The notes: generated by a model not told the origin, from the letters alone. DNA of 64,000 bases from Sphingopyxis sp. CCNWLW2 (GCF_037095755.1 NZ_JBAWKJ010000002.1:186001-250000), one strand, 5' to 3'. Positions 17,802 through 27,561 are shown, numbered from the stretch's first letter. A program made the numbers and translations.

Positions 17802-20123
17802 TTGGCCGACGCAGCGGTAAAAGAAAAACAGGTCAAACTGCAGGTGGCGAATGCACGCGCCGAAGAAAGCGGGGGAGGAATCGCCCGTATTCCGCGCTCC
17901 GCGATGGCCGAACTTGGCGTTACCGAAGGCGATATCGTCCAGATCAGCGGCAAACGCGAGACCGCCTCGCGCGTCGTGCTTCCCTATGCCGAGGATGAAG
18001 GGCTGGAAGTCATCCGCCTCGACGGCCTTCAGCGCGCCAATGCCGGCGCGGGCGCGGGCGATATGGTCGTGCTGAGCCGCGTTGAAACGCGCCCCGCGAC
18101 GCGCGTGGTTTTCGCCCCGGCGCAAGAAAATCTTCGCCTGCAGGGATCTGCCAATGCCCTGAAGCGAAGCTTTTTCGGCCGTCCGCTCGTCGCGGGCGAT
18201 ACGGTTGCGACCGCCGGGCAACAGCGGCTGGAGTCGGGCGACATGCCGCCGCAGCTTCGCCAGATGCTCAATGCGCCGGCCTATGCGCTCGCCGAGGTGC
18301 GCTTGCTCGTCGTATCGGCGGCCCCCAAGGGAATCGTCTTTATCGACGAGAATACCGAAATCGAGCTGCTTCCCGAATATCAGGAGCCGCAGGACGCGCG
18401 CCGCACCGACGTCACTTACGACGATCTTGGCGGTCTGGGCGATACGATCGACCAGCTGCGCGAGATGGTCGAGCTGCCGCTGCGCTATCCCGAACTGTTC
18501 CGTCGCCTCGGCGTCGATCCGCCGCGCGGCGTGCTGCTGCATGGCCCGCCGGGAACCGGCAAGACGCGGCTTGCGCGCGCGGTTGCCAACGAAAGCGAAG
18601 CGCAATTCTTCCTGATCAACGGGCCCGAGATCATGGGCAGCGCCTATGGCGAGTCCGAAAAGCGCCTGCGCGATATCTTCGAGCAAGCGGCAAAGGCCGC
18701 GCCGTCGATCCTGTTCATCGACGAGATCGATTCGATCGCGCCGAAACGCGGGCAGGTGCAGGGCGAGGCCGAAAAACGCCTCGTTGCGCAGCTCTTGACG
18801 CTGATGGACGGGCTTGAGCCGCGGACGAACCTCGTCGTCATCGCGGCGACCAATCGTCCCGACGCGATCGACGAGGCGCTCCGGCGTCCGGGCCGCTTTG
18901 ACCGCGAGATCGTGATCGGCGTGCCCGACGAGAGCGGGCGACGCGAGATCCTCGGCATCCACACGCGCGGCATGCCGCTGGCCGAGAATGTCGACCTCGC
19001 CGAGCTCGCGCGCACGACCTTCGGCTTCGTCGGCGCCGACATGGCGGCGTTGACACGCGAAGCCGCGATCGAAGCGGTGCGCCGGATCATGCCCAAGCTC
19101 GATCTGGCCGAAGGCACGATTCCCGCCGAGGTGCTTGAGGAACTGCGCGTGACGCGCGAGGATTTCAACAATGCACTGAAACGCGTCCAGCCGTCGGCGA
19201 TGCGCGAAGTGATGGTGCAGGCGCCGAAGACGCGGTGGAGCGACATCGGCGGGCTCGATGCCGCGCGCGATAAGCTGATCGAAGGGATCGAGCTGCCGCT
19301 CAAGAACCCCGAGGCGTTCCGTCGGCTGGGCATCCGCGCCGCCAAGGGCTTTCTGCTCTATGGCCCGCCCGGAACTGGCAAGACCCTACTGGCGAAGGCG
19401 GCGGCGCGCGAATCCGATGCGAACTTCATTTCGATCAAGTCGTCGGACCTGCTGTCCAAATGGTATGGTGAGAGCGAGCAGCAGATTGCGCGTCTGTTCG
19501 CGCGCGCGCGCGCTGTTGCGCCGACGATCGTCTTCATCGACGAACTCGACAGTCTGGTGCCAGCACGCGGCAGCGGCGCGTCGGGCGAGCCGCAGGTGAC
19601 CGAACGCGTCGTCAACACGATCCTCGCCGAGATGGACGGGATCGAGGAGATGCAGTCGGTCGTCGTCATTGGCGCGACCAACCGGCCGAACCTGATCGAC
19701 CCCGCGTTGCTTCGTCCCGGACGTCTCGACGAGCTCATCTATGTCGCGGTGCCTGATAAGGAGGGCCGCCGCCGCATCCTCGAAATCCAGACGAGCAAGA
19801 TGCCGCTGGCGAAGGATGTCGATCTGGCTGCGCTCGCGGAACGATCGGATCGTTTCACCGGCGCCGACCTTGAGGATCTGACGCGGCGTGCTGGGCTAGC
19901 AGCGCTCAAGCGGTCGCTCGACAGCGACACGGTGACGATGGAAGATTTCGAAGCGGCGCTGAAGGACACCCGCGCCTCGGTGACCGAGGCGATGGAAAAG
20001 GATTATGAAAAGATCCAGGGCGAGATCAAACAGGCCGCGATGAGCGTCGATCCGATCGGCTTCTTCGCGCCCGGCATGCTCAAGCCCGTGCGCGAGCGCA
20101 AGCACGACGATACGGCCGACTAA
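17802..20123 (+). CDS. CDC48/VAT-family AAA ATPase with two AAA modules
   Basis: A 773-residue protein with the full CDC48/p97 layout. The N domain (1-185) is a double-psi barrel plus a four-stranded barrel (GGIARIPRSAMAELGVTEGD). D1 has Walker A GPPGTGKT at 248-255 and Walker B ILFIDEID near 303-310. D2 has Walker A at about 521-528 and IVFIDELD near 577. Arg-finger regions (RRPGRFDREI, LRPGRLDELI) are present in both. These hexameric unfoldases extract or remodel proteins using ATP; the bacterial substrate is unknown. The start is a TTG at 17802 preceded by GGGAG; the N-domain begins immediately. It shares its last 4 bp with the convergent MFS gene. Confidence 0.93.
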   Translation: MADAAVKEKQVKLQVANARAEESGGGIARIPRSAMAELGVTEGDIVQISGKRETASRVVLPYAEDEGLEVIRLDGLQRANAGAGAGDMVVLSRVETRPATRVVFAPAQENLRLQGSANALKRSFFGRPLVAGDTVATAGQQRLESGDMPPQLRQMLNAPAYALAEVRLLVVSAAPKGIVFIDENTEIELLPEYQEPQDARRTDVTYDDLGGLGDTIDQLREMVELPLRYPELFRRLGVDPPRGVLLHGPPGTGKTRLARAVANESEAQFFLINGPEIMGSAYGESEKRLRDIFEQAAKAAPSILFIDEIDSIAPKRGQVQGEAEKRLVAQLLTLMDGLEPRTNLVVIAATNRPDAIDEALRRPGRFDREIVIGVPDESGRREILGIHTRGMPLAENVDLAELARTTFGFVGADMAALTREAAIEAVRRIMPKLDLAEGTIPAEVLEELRVTREDFNNALKRVQPSAMREVMVQAPKTRWSDIGGLDAARDKLIEGIELPLKNPEAFRRLGIRAAKGFLLYGPPGTGKTLLAKAAARESDANFISIKSSDLLSKWYGESEQQIARLFARARAVAPTIVFIDELDSLVPARGSGASGEPQVTERVVNTILAEMDGIEEMQSVVVIGATNRPNLIDPALLRPGRLDELIYVAVPDKEGRRRILEIQTSKMPLAKDVDLAALAERSDRFTGADLEDLTRRAGLAALKRSLDSDTVTMEDFEAALKDTRASVTEAMEKDYEKIQGEIKQAAMSVDPIGFFAPGMLKPVRERKHDDTAD

Positions 20124-21436
20124 AGCTGTTGTTCCTTGGGCTGGTTCGGTTTCAGCGCCGACCAGCCCCACAGGACCAGCCAGCCGCAAAAGCCCGCCAT
20201 CAGGCCGTAGGCGACCATCGGGTGCCAATTATAGAGCAACACGCCGACCGCGGGTGATACGATGTAGGCTGATCCGTTGATCGACGCGGTCATCCCTGCG
20301 ACGCTGCCCTGATCGCGGCGCGGCACCGATAGCGATGCGCCCGCGGTGAAACCCGGGCGGAACAAGCCGAAGCCGAGCGAGGCGAGCGCGAAGCCGATGA
20401 CGATGCCGTGGAAGTCGGCGGACAGGCCGGTCATCACCGTCCCGATCGCGCCGAGGCTTGCGCCAGCAAGCACTGCGGTCCGCGGCGACATCTTGAGGAG
20501 CGGGATCAGCCCCCATTGCGAGAGCAATGTCGCGAAGGCGCCCGCCATCAGCACGATGCCCGTCATCGCGGCGCCTTCGTCAGGACGAAGGCGGAGGTGG
20601 AGGCGGTCGAGGATCAGAAAGCCGATCACGCCGAGCATCATCGCTTGCGCCTGCCCGCCGAACAGGCCGGCGAGCAGCCACGGCCGCACGCGCGTGTCGG
20701 TCCAGCGCAGGGGAGGGGCGTCGGCGCCCTGATCAAGAACCTGGTCCTCGGCCTCCTCGGCGGCGGTTTGCGGCGAACCACCCGTCGTGGGGTAGGAAAC
20801 GATCGCGCCGCGCGCCGCGAAGCGCGGCACGTCGTCGGGCAGGCGCCAGCGCAGCGCGATGAGCACCGCAAGGCCGATAGCCGCGAAGACGAGCAAGGGG
20901 CCGGCGAGGCCGACGATCGGCAGGATGAAGAAGGGCGCGATAGCGGGACCGATCACGGTGCCGAGCCCGAACGACGAGGACACGAGCGACAGCGCCTGTG
21001 TGCGCTGGTCGGGATCGGTGCGCGCAGCGACATAGGCCTGCACTGCGGGGGGCGCCGCCGAGCCGAGCCCGCCATAGAGGCTGCGAAACAGCGCAAAGAG
21101 GATGAAGGTCGTGCCCGCCGCGACCCAGCCCGCGAGGCCCGACCACAGCACAAGGCCGCACAGCGCCATCGACGACAGGAAGCCGATGACGCCGAGCGCC
21201 ATCAGCGCCTTGCGTCCGCGCTTGTCCGACTGGCGCGCCCAATGCGGCGCGGTGAGCACCCACAATAGCGCCGACCAGCTGAACGCAAGGCTGACCCAGA
21301 CGTCGGGAATGTGCAGTTTGGCGCCGATCGCGGGCAGGATCGACTGCATCGCAGTATTGCCCGCGGCGGCGACCAGCATCACCGCAAAGAGGACCGCCAT
21401 ACGGTCCGAGGGGATGGAATGCGATGTCGTCGCCAT
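20120..21436 (-). CDS. MFS transporter, TetA/multidrug-type
   Basis: A 438-residue inner membrane carrier of the major facilitator superfamily with about 12 hydrophobic segments and a polar central loop (about 210-250, rich in Glu/Asp). The loop 2-3 motif WARQSDKRGRKALMALG is the classic MFS motif A. It resembles drug/metabolite exporters such as TetA-type carriers, but the substrate is not predictable. The ATG at 21436 has a strong AGGAGGGGG upstream. It converges on the CDC48 gene with a shared CTAA at 20120-20123 that encodes both stop codons. Confidence 0.88.
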   Translation of the reverse strand: MATTSHSIPSDRMAVLFAVMLVAAAGNTAMQSILPAIGAKLHIPDVWVSLAFSWSALLWVLTAPHWARQSDKRGRKALMALGVIGFLSSMALCGLVLWSGLAGWVAAGTTFILFALFRSLYGGLGSAAPPAVQAYVAARTDPDQRTQALSLVSSSFGLGTVIGPAIAPFFILPIVGLAGPLLVFAAIGLAVLIALRWRLPDDVPRFAARGAIVSYPTTGGSPQTAAEEAEDQVLDQGADAPPLRWTDTRVRPWLLAGLFGGQAQAMMLGVIGFLILDRLHLRLRPDEGAAMTGIVLMAGAFATLLSQWGLIPLLKMSPRTAVLAGASLGAIGTVMTGLSADFHGIVIGFALASLGFGLFRPGFTAGASLSVPRRDQGSVAGMTASINGSAYIVSPAVGVLLYNWHPMVAYGLMAGFCGWLVLWGWSALKPNQPKEQQL

Positions 21437-21583
21437 GTTCGCCCCCTCCTTGGCTTTGGTCGGTAACGCCGCCTCTCCCTACACGCGGGCGCCCCGCTGT
21501 CCAGAGTCAAGACAGACTCTTTCCTTGCGCCCCGGCGCCGATTTTGCCACGCCTTTGGTAACCGCAACAACGCGAAAGCCAAC

Positions 21584-22222
21584 ATGACCAATCCGCGGGC
21601 GCAGGCCCAAGAAACAAAAGCCCCGCTGACCCGCCGGGTTCGCGAGGGCGTAAAACGCTTTTTCGGACCGTGGGGCATGTTCGTCCGCGGCTTCATCAAG
21701 CATCCGGTCATGGTGGGATCGATTGTGCCGTCGTCGTCGACGCTGATCCGGCACATGCTGCGCCCCGTCGACTGGAAGAGTACCAAGCTGTTCGTCGAAT
21801 ATGGCCCGGGCGTCGGCACCTTCTGCCGCCCCGTGCTCGAACATATGGCGGGCGATGCGACGCTGATCGCGATCGACACCAATGAGGATTTCATCGACTA
21901 TCTGCGCAAGGATATCCGTGACAGCCGCTTCATCGCGGTCCACGGATCGGCCTCTGATGTCGAAGAGATCGTGCGCGCACACGGCTTTGAGCACGCCGAC
22001 TATGTGCTTTCGGGCTTGCCCTTTTCGACGCTGCCCGCGGGTGTCGGCCCGGCGATTGCCGCCGCGACGCACCGCGTGCTTCGTCCCGGCGGCGCCTTTC
22101 TCGTCTATCAGTTTCGCGCTCGCGCGCGCGATTTCCTGGCCGTCCACTTCAATCGCATCGACAATGCGTTCGAATGGGTCAACGTCCCGCCCTGCTTCCT
22201 CTTCTGGGGTTGGAAGGACTAA
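21584..22222 (+). CDS. SAM-dependent methyltransferase, phospholipid N-methyltransferase-like
   Basis: A 212-residue class I methyltransferase. The N-terminal segment FVRGFIKHPVMVGSIVPSS and the SAM-binding motif FVEYGPGVGTF are typical of PmtA-like phosphatidylethanolamine or rRNA-dimethylase-related enzymes, followed by a VLSGLPFSTLP active-site motif. The likely role is methylation of a membrane lipid, since the PmtA family has this pattern and the neighbour is a phospholipase D family enzyme, but this is inference. It ends tail to tail with that gene, sharing CTAA at 22219-22222. Confidence 0.82.
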   Translation: MTNPRAQAQETKAPLTRRVREGVKRFFGPWGMFVRGFIKHPVMVGSIVPSSSTLIRHMLRPVDWKSTKLFVEYGPGVGTFCRPVLEHMAGDATLIAIDTNEDFIDYLRKDIRDSRFIAVHGSASDVEEIVRAHGFEHADYVLSGLPFSTLPAGVGPAIAAATHRVLRPGGAFLVYQFRARARDFLAVHFNRIDNAFEWVNVPPCFLFWGWKD

Positions 22223-23466
22223 ACTTCCGGATCGGGATCGCCGAGCCCGAAGTTCAATTTTCGCGACACCGTATAATCGACTATACCGACCACGAACCAG
22301 GCGAGCGTCCAGCGGATGCGCGTCAGCCAACCGGCGCGCGCCTTGTGCGAATTCGGCGTGATGATTTCGCAATCGGACCGTATCTCCGCGACGAAACCGC
22401 GCATCTGCCGGGCAAAGCCCGCGTCGGCGATCCGCACCATCACCTCGACGTTCACGAACAGGCTGCGCACGTCGAAATTGGCCGAGCCGATATAGACGAC
22501 ATCATCGATGATGATCAGTTTCATATGCAGTTTGCACGGCTGATATTCACACACATCGGCGGATTTGCGCAGCAGATAGCCATAGAGCAGCCGCGACGCT
22601 CCGATCGTCGCCGGATTGTCCGACTTGCCCGCCATCACGAAGCGCGCCCGTCCGCGCTGCGCGACACGCCCGAGGCGGCGGAGCATGCCCTGGCCCGGGG
22701 AAAAATAGGCCATCGCCATGTCGAGCTGCCGCGCGTTTTCCAGATCGACGCGCACCGCACGGGCCCAGGGCGACAGCCGCTGGGTGGGGCCGCCGACGAG
22801 CCAGGATATCGCGCCATTGTCGATCGGCCATTCGCGGATCAGTCGCCGCAACATCAGCAGTTTCCCGTCGTTGTTGACGGTGTAATCATGGATTTCGTCG
22901 AACCATAGCGCCGCGCGCGCTACACTCGGCCCCTTGACGATCATCCCGATGTCGAACCAGCAATCGCTGCGCGGGGGGCTCAGATAATCGTTGGCGATGT
23001 TGAAGCCGCCGGTCACCGCGACATGATCGTCGATCAGGATCAGTTTCTGGTGGTTGCGGATGAGGTAGGTCGATCGCCAGCGGCGCGAGAAAAAGGTAAC
23101 GCTGCCGCCGGCTTCGCGAAGCGGCACGAACAGGCCATCGGGCGTGTCCCCCGACCCGAAGCTGTCGATGACCGCGCGCACGCGCACGCCGCGCCTGGCG
23201 GCCACCAGCAAGGCGTCGACGATGCGCACACCCGCGGCGTCGCCCTCGAAAATATACATGATGATGTCGATGCTGTGCGCTGCGCCGTTGATCAGGTCGA
23301 GCAGCCGGGTCAGCCGCTCGCCGCCGTCGAAGATCAGCTCGAGCCGGTGACCAGCCACGTCCGCCGTCAGTCGTTCGGACAAGTCGACGGGTGCGCAGGC
23401 TTCGGTCATCAACCGCTCATAGGCCGGTGTCCGCAAAGCCCGCAAGGGCAGCGCTTTGATTGACAT
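22219..23466 (-). CDS. Phospholipase D family / cardiolipin synthase-like protein
   Basis: A 415-residue protein with two HKD-type motifs: NHQKLILIDDHVAVTGGFN in the first half and KLHMKLIIIDDVVYIGSANF in the second. This is the cardiolipin synthase/PLD arrangement in which two motifs make one active site for phosphatidyl transfer. It lacks the two N-terminal transmembrane segments of classical ClsA, as ClsB-type enzymes do; a hydrophobic stretch near the C terminus (WTLAWFVVGIVDYTV) may bind the membrane. It lies divergent to rpoZ and convergent with the methyltransferase. Confidence 0.87.
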   Translation of the reverse strand: MSIKALPLRALRTPAYERLMTEACAPVDLSERLTADVAGHRLELIFDGGERLTRLLDLINGAAHSIDIIMYIFEGDAAGVRIVDALLVAARRGVRVRAVIDSFGSGDTPDGLFVPLREAGGSVTFFSRRWRSTYLIRNHQKLILIDDHVAVTGGFNIANDYLSPPRSDCWFDIGMIVKGPSVARAALWFDEIHDYTVNNDGKLLMLRRLIREWPIDNGAISWLVGGPTQRLSPWARAVRVDLENARQLDMAMAYFSPGQGMLRRLGRVAQRGRARFVMAGKSDNPATIGASRLLYGYLLRKSADVCEYQPCKLHMKLIIIDDVVYIGSANFDVRSLFVNVEVMVRIADAGFARQMRGFVAEIRSDCEIITPNSHKARAGWLTRIRWTLAWFVVGIVDYTVSRKLNFGLGDPDPEV

Positions 23467-23548
23467 CGCCCGGCGGTGCTGCTAGCGCGCAGCGCTTGCC
23501 GCCATGCCCCTCCAAAGGGCTGGCCTCTCCTATACCTAAGGAAACAAT

Positions 23549-23893
23549 ATGGCCCGCGTTACCGTCGAGGATTGCGTCGACAAAGTTCCCAACCGTTTCG
23601 ACCTGGTCCTGCTCTCCGCGCATCGCGCGCGCGAGATTTCGGGTGGTTCGGAGCTGACCGTCGACCGCGACCGCGACAAGAACCCGGTCGTCGCGCTGCG
23701 CGAGATCGCCGAACAGACCGTGCGTCCGAAGGACCTCAAGGAAACGCTGGTCGGTTCGATGCAGAAGGTCGTCGTCGACGATGACGATACGCCCGATGAA
23801 ATCAGCTCGATCAGCCGCTCGGCCGAAGCGCTTCGCCTGACGGCCGCCGCGCCGCCGCGCAGCCCCGCGGGCGGTGGCAGCGACTTCGAATAA
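23549..23893 (+). CDS. rpoZ: RNA polymerase omega subunit
   Basis: A 114-residue omega subunit that helps assemble RNA polymerase around the beta-prime subunit. The start [20 protein letters not shown] and [11 protein letters not shown] are the family hallmarks. The C-terminal tail is longer than in E. coli, acidic then Ala/Pro-rich, as is usual in alphaproteobacteria. The upstream AAGGAAAC just before the ATG acts as ribosome binding site. A strong intrinsic terminator follows 25 bp after the stop. No spoT/rel gene follows, unlike in many other bacteria. Confidence 0.96.
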   Translation: MARVTVEDCVDKVPNRFDLVLLSAHRAREISGGSELTVDRDRDKNPVVALREIAEQTVRPKDLKETLVGSMQKVVVDDDDTPDEISSISRSAEALRLTAAAPPRSPAGGGSDFE

Positions 23894-23918
23894 GCGTCGT
23901 GCCAAACGATCACCAAGG

Positions 23919-23945
23919 GGGCCGCAGGAAACTGCGGCCCTTTTT
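23919..23945 (+). terminator. Intrinsic terminator after rpoZ
   Basis: A perfect 9-bp stem GGGCCGCAG/CTGCGGCCC with GAAA tetraloop, followed by TTTTT at 23941-23945. It ends the rpoZ transcript and sits 3 bp before the end of the convergent DUF3800 gene. Confidence 0.95.
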
Positions 23946-23948
23946 GTG

Positions 23949-24554
23949 TCAGTCGACCTCGGTCAACTCGGCGATGCGGATGGCCTTCGACGCCAGCATG
24001 GGCTCGATGATCCGCTGGATGCGATAGGCGCGCGGCGAACCGACCGTGATATTGAACAGGCTGTTGGCGATCACGTCGGCGATCTGGACCCCGTCGCTGC
24101 GCTTGCTATCGGCCAGCGACGCGCGGCCCCATTGGCCCAGCCCGGCCTGTATCTCTTCCCGCACATGCGAAAGAATCTTCGGATCATAGCGCCCGTCGTC
24201 GATCACGACGTCGGTACAGACCCCGCCGGTTTCGGGCAGCCAGCGACCGACCGCGCTGTTGAGCAAGGCGCCATAGAGCGCAAGGTCGCTGGGCAGCGTG
24301 CCGCCCGGGTTTTGCGCGAGCTTGTCGCGCTCGGCGACAGCCACCCACGCGCGGCCGCCGGCGCGGTCGAAGAGTTCGAGCAGATAGGCGCGCTCGACGA
24401 CGCTGATCCGGCTGCCCTTGAGCTCGCCGCGCAGCCCGGTCACGCTGCGAAAGCGCGCGTGTATGTCGGCGGCGGCCTTGGGGGTGAGCATCACCGCCGA
24501 AAAGGTCATCGCCCCGGCGTTGAGGCCGCCCGATTCATCGCAATAGATGGTCAT
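23949..24554 (-). CDS. DUF3800 domain protein
   Basis: A 201-residue DUF3800 protein. The family pattern is clear: YCDESG at the N terminus, an internal DDG (VVIDDGRYD) and the C-terminal SDGVQIADVIANSLF, an acidic set suggestive of an RNase H-like metal site. No activity has been settled for the family; some members sit with mobile or defence genes. Here there is no such neighbour, and it overlaps nothing but lies 8 bp from the end of the exported DUF11-like gene that is upstream on the same strand. Confidence 0.83.
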   Translation of the reverse strand: MTIYCDESGGLNAGAMTFSAVMLTPKAAADIHARFRSVTGLRGELKGSRISVVERAYLLELFDRAGGRAWVAVAERDKLAQNPGGTLPSDLALYGALLNSAVGRWLPETGGVCTDVVIDDGRYDPKILSHVREEIQAGLGQWGRASLADSKRSDGVQIADVIANSLFNITVGSPRAYRIQRIIEPMLASKAIRIAELTEVD

Positions 24555-24562
24555 TCAGCGGG

Positions 24563-25048
24563 TCACCGAACCCGGCCGAAAAAGGCGACCGAGCGGCTTT
24601 GCCCCGGGGCGATCGCGTCGGGCCACAGCCAGCGGACATGCGTCACATCGGCGGCCGTCGCGGGGCGGGGTGCCGCGCCGCCGACGGGCACCGTCAGCGC
24701 CGCGAGTGCGCCGAACGTTTTGCCGCCGTCGGTCGAAACGCCGAAACCCGCCGTATCGGCGGTGTCGTCGAACATCAGACCCTCGGGGATCGGATTGACC
24801 AGATTGAGCCCTGCCGCGGGGGCGGCGCCGTTGTTGGTGAAGGTGAGCGCGACGCGGACGCGGTCGCCCGGGACGACCACATCGGGTGCAACATAGGTCT
24901 TTTTCGGCGGTTGGCCGTCCGAAGACGGGACCGATTTTTCGAGTTCGATCTTGCTTGTCAACGAGCCGGTTCCCTGCGCCGCCGCCGGCTGAATGCCCGC
25001 CGCAAAAAGGGCCGCCAAGGCCAGGGCATTCCACGCTTTGCCGATCAT
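24563..25048 (-). CDS. Exported DUF11-like repeat-domain protein
   Basis: A 161-residue protein with a signal peptide (about 1-24, ending AAAQ) and a single beta-sandwich domain of the conserved-repeat/DUF11 type (IELEKSVPSSDGQ, VVVPGDRVRVALTFTNNG, NLVNPIPEGLMFDD). Such domains occur in surface and cell envelope proteins; one alone suggests a small periplasmic or secreted protein. The ATG at 25048 has AAAGGAGA upstream at good distance and begins the signal peptide, so the longer frame is rejected. It shares orientation with the next two genes. Confidence 0.78.
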   Translation of the reverse strand: MIGKAWNALALAALFAAGIQPAAAQGTGSLTSKIELEKSVPSSDGQPPKKTYVAPDVVVPGDRVRVALTFTNNGAAPAAGLNLVNPIPEGLMFDDTADTAGFGVSTDGGKTFGALAALTVPVGGAAPRPATAADVTHVRWLWPDAIAPGQSRSVAFFGRVR

Positions 25049-25085
25049 CGCCGTCTCCTTTGGTCCTGGCCGCACCTTTGACGCA

Positions 25086-25472
25086 TCAGGTGGGGCAGGG
25101 ATAGCGTTTCTTCATCAGCGCATCGAAGGCCGAATAGACGCTGACCGACTTGCGTGCGGTGACGGGATAGCTGCGGAGGTGGGACAGCCATTGATCGGGG
25201 GTCAGGCTGCCCGATTCAGGGGGGCAACTCGTCGTCTTGCGACCGGCGCGGCGTTCGGCATCGATCCGCGCCTTATAGCGTTTGCCCGCGGCGACCACTT
25301 CGCCCTTGAGCTGGTTGCCCTGCGGGGTCGCGAGCGCGAGCGGGCCGAGCCGTTCGAGCGACGTCGCGCGCGCGAGGAATGCCGCGACGCTCATGTCGCC
25401 CGGCGCCATCGCACAGAGGAAGGGAGCGGCGAGCAGGGCGGGCAAGATGCGTGCATATGTCCCTTTGGTCAT
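25086..25472 (-). CDS. Small exported protein, unknown function
   Basis: A 128-residue protein starting MTKGTYARILPALLAAPFLC, a likely signal peptide. The mature part is mixed helical with two Cys (SCPPESGS and YPCPT) that could form a disulfide in the periplasm. I do not recognise the family. It lies 37 bp upstream of the DUF11-like gene on the same strand and downstream of ftsH. An earlier in-frame ATG exists at 25496, but the hydrophobic segment then begins eight residues later. Confidence 0.68.
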   Translation of the reverse strand: MTKGTYARILPALLAAPFLCAMAPGDMSVAAFLARATSLERLGPLALATPQGNQLKGEVVAAGKRYKARIDAERRAGRKTTSCPPESGSLTPDQWLSHLRSYPVTARKSVSVYSAFDALMKKRYPCPT

Positions 25473-25520
25473 ATGCCGCAACTTGCCCCCACCCAATGAA
25501 TAGTCCCTGAATCGCAGGGG

Positions 25521-25537
25521 CTAGGCCGAAAGCCTAG
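25521..25537 (-). terminator. Hairpin at ftsH stop, possible weak terminator
   Basis: The stem CTAGGC/GCCTAG with a five-base loop overlaps the ftsH stop codon. No T-run follows on the minus strand, so termination is uncertain; it may act in mRNA stability. Confidence 0.3.
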
Positions 25538-27480
25538 GCGCCCTGTGGGTTGGCGTCGCCGAAGGGGCGCCGCGGCTTGCGCTTGATCTGTGGGATGCCG
25601 CCGGCATGGCCCGACACCGGGGTGCCGCGCTTGCCCGCTTCGTCTTCGCGGCCAATGTCTTCGCCCTTGATCGCGCGTTTCGATTCCTCGCCCGACAGCG
25701 TCTCATATTCGAGCAGCGCGCCGGCGAGCAGGTGAAGCTCGTCGAGATGGTCGGTGAGCACCTTGCGCGCGGTCTTTTCGCCTTCCTCGACGAGGCGGCG
25801 CACTTCGGCGTCGATCAGGCGGGCGGTGTCTTCGGACATATTCTGCGCGCGCGAGACGCTATGGCCGAGGAACACCTCGTCCTGATTGTCGCGATAGCGC
25901 AGCCAGCCGAGCTTTTCGGACATGCCATATTCCATGACCATCGAACGCGCCATGTCGGTCGCCTGCTGGATGTCGTTCGACGCGCCAGTGTTCAGCTCAT
26001 CCTTGCCGTAGATCAGCTGTTCGGCGATGCGGCCGCCGAAGCAGAGCGCGAGGCGCGCCTTCATCTGCTTCATATTGGTCGAATAGCGGTCGCGTTCGGG
26101 CAGGTTCCACGTCACGCCCAGCGCACGACCGCGCGGGATGATCGTCACCTTGTGCAGCGGGTCGCAGCCGTCGACGTGCAGCGAGACGAGCGCGTGGCCG
26201 GCCTCGTGATAGGCGGTCGATTTCTTCTCGTCCTCGGTCATCACCATCGAACGCCGCTCGGCGCCCATCATAACCTTGTCCTTGGCCTCTTCGAACTCGT
26301 CGTTCGCGATCAGGCGCTTGCCCTTGCGCGCGGCAAGCAGCGCGGCTTCGTTGCAAAGGTTGGCGAGGTCGGCGCCCGAGAAGCCCGGCGTCCCGCGCGC
26401 GACGCGGCGGAGGTCGACATCGGGTGCGAGCGGCTTCTTGCGCGTGTGGACTTCGAGGATCTTCTGGCGGCCCTCGATGTCGGGGCGCGGCACAACGACC
26501 TGGCGGTCGAAACGGCCGGGACGGAGAAGGGCAGGGTCGAGCACGTCGGGACGGTTGGTTGCCGCAACGATGATGATGCCTTCGTTGGCTTCGAAACCGT
26601 CCATTTCGACGAGCAGCTGGTTCAGCGTCTGTTCGCGCTCGTCGTTGCCGTTGCCGAGGCCGGCGCCGCGATGGCGGCCGACCGCGTCGATTTCGTCGAT
26701 GAAGACGATGCACGGCGCATTGCGCTTCGCCTGTTCGAACATGTCACGGACGCGGCTGGCGCCGACACCGACGAACATTTCGACGAAGTCCGACCCCGAA
26801 ATGGTGAAGAAGGGGACGCCCGCTTCGCCCGCGATTGCGCGGGCGAGCAGCGTCTTACCGGTACCGGGCGAACCGACGAGCAGCGCGCCCTTCGGAATCT
26901 GGCCACCGAGCTTCGAGAATTTGGTCGGATCACGCAGGAACTCGACGATTTCCTCAAGCTCCTCGCGGGCTTCATCGATGCCGGCAACGTCGTCGAAGGT
27001 CACACGGCCCTGCTTTTCGGTGAGCATCTTCGCGCGCGACTTGCCAAAGCCCATCGCGCCCGAGCCGTTGTTCTTCTGGACCTGACGGAAGACGAAGAAG
27101 GCGATGCCGAGGATCAGCAGGAAGGGCAGCGACTGGACGAGCATATACATCCAGAAATTCGGCGCTTCGGTCGCCTTGCCGTCATATTTGACGCCATTGT
27201 CGTTGAGCATCTTGAGCAGTTCGGGATCGCGCACGACGTTGGCGCTGAAACGGTCGCCGTTCGACAGCGTGCCCGTCACCTTGTCTTCGGACAGCACGAC
27301 GTCCTTGACGGCGCCTTCCTCGACCTTTTGCCGGAACTCGGAATAGGCAAGCGGATTGCCGACAGGCTGCGAAGCGCCGCCGAACATCGAGGCGACGAGG
27401 AGCATGGCAAGCAGGATGCCGCTCCAGATCATCACGCTCTTCATCCAGGGATTGCCCTGCGGTTCCTTGTCGTCCTGCAT
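25534..27480 (-). CDS. ftsH: ATP-dependent zinc metalloprotease FtsH
   Basis: A 648-residue inner membrane AAA protease that degrades membrane and regulatory proteins. Two transmembrane segments (about 12-32 and 115-135) flank a periplasmic FtsH_ext domain. The AAA module has Walker A GSPGTGKT at 203-210, with Ser where many homologues have Pro, and [16 protein letters not shown] as Walker B. The zinc site HEAGH is at 425-429. The start [16 protein letters not shown] is chosen at 27480, preceded by GAGGAA; the longer frame has no support. It follows tilS with an 81-bp gap, the common tilS-ftsH order. Confidence 0.96.
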   Translation of the reverse strand: MQDDKEPQGNPWMKSVMIWSGILLAMLLVASMFGGASQPVGNPLAYSEFRQKVEEGAVKDVVLSEDKVTGTLSNGDRFSANVVRDPELLKMLNDNGVKYDGKATEAPNFWMYMLVQSLPFLLILGIAFFVFRQVQKNNGSGAMGFGKSRAKMLTEKQGRVTFDDVAGIDEAREELEEIVEFLRDPTKFSKLGGQIPKGALLVGSPGTGKTLLARAIAGEAGVPFFTISGSDFVEMFVGVGASRVRDMFEQAKRNAPCIVFIDEIDAVGRHRGAGLGNGNDEREQTLNQLLVEMDGFEANEGIIIVAATNRPDVLDPALLRPGRFDRQVVVPRPDIEGRQKILEVHTRKKPLAPDVDLRRVARGTPGFSGADLANLCNEAALLAARKGKRLIANDEFEEAKDKVMMGAERRSMVMTEDEKKSTAYHEAGHALVSLHVDGCDPLHKVTIIPRGRALGVTWNLPERDRYSTNMKQMKARLALCFGGRIAEQLIYGKDELNTGASNDIQQATDMARSMVMEYGMSEKLGWLRYRDNQDEVFLGHSVSRAQNMSEDTARLIDAEVRRLVEEGEKTARKVLTDHLDELHLLAGALLEYETLSGEESKRAIKGEDIGREDEAGKRGTPVSGHAGGIPQIKRKPRRPFGDANPQGA

Positions 27481-27561
27481 TCGGATTCGTTCCTCAACGG
27501 CGCGGTACTGCGCTCCTATCCGCATAAGATAGGATAATCGGGTTAAATGACAATGAGGCAA

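Noticed and set aside
25606..27537. A 643-codon plus-strand ORF opposite ftsH
   Set aside because: Mirror of a conserved gene in a high-GC genome; no family resemblance.
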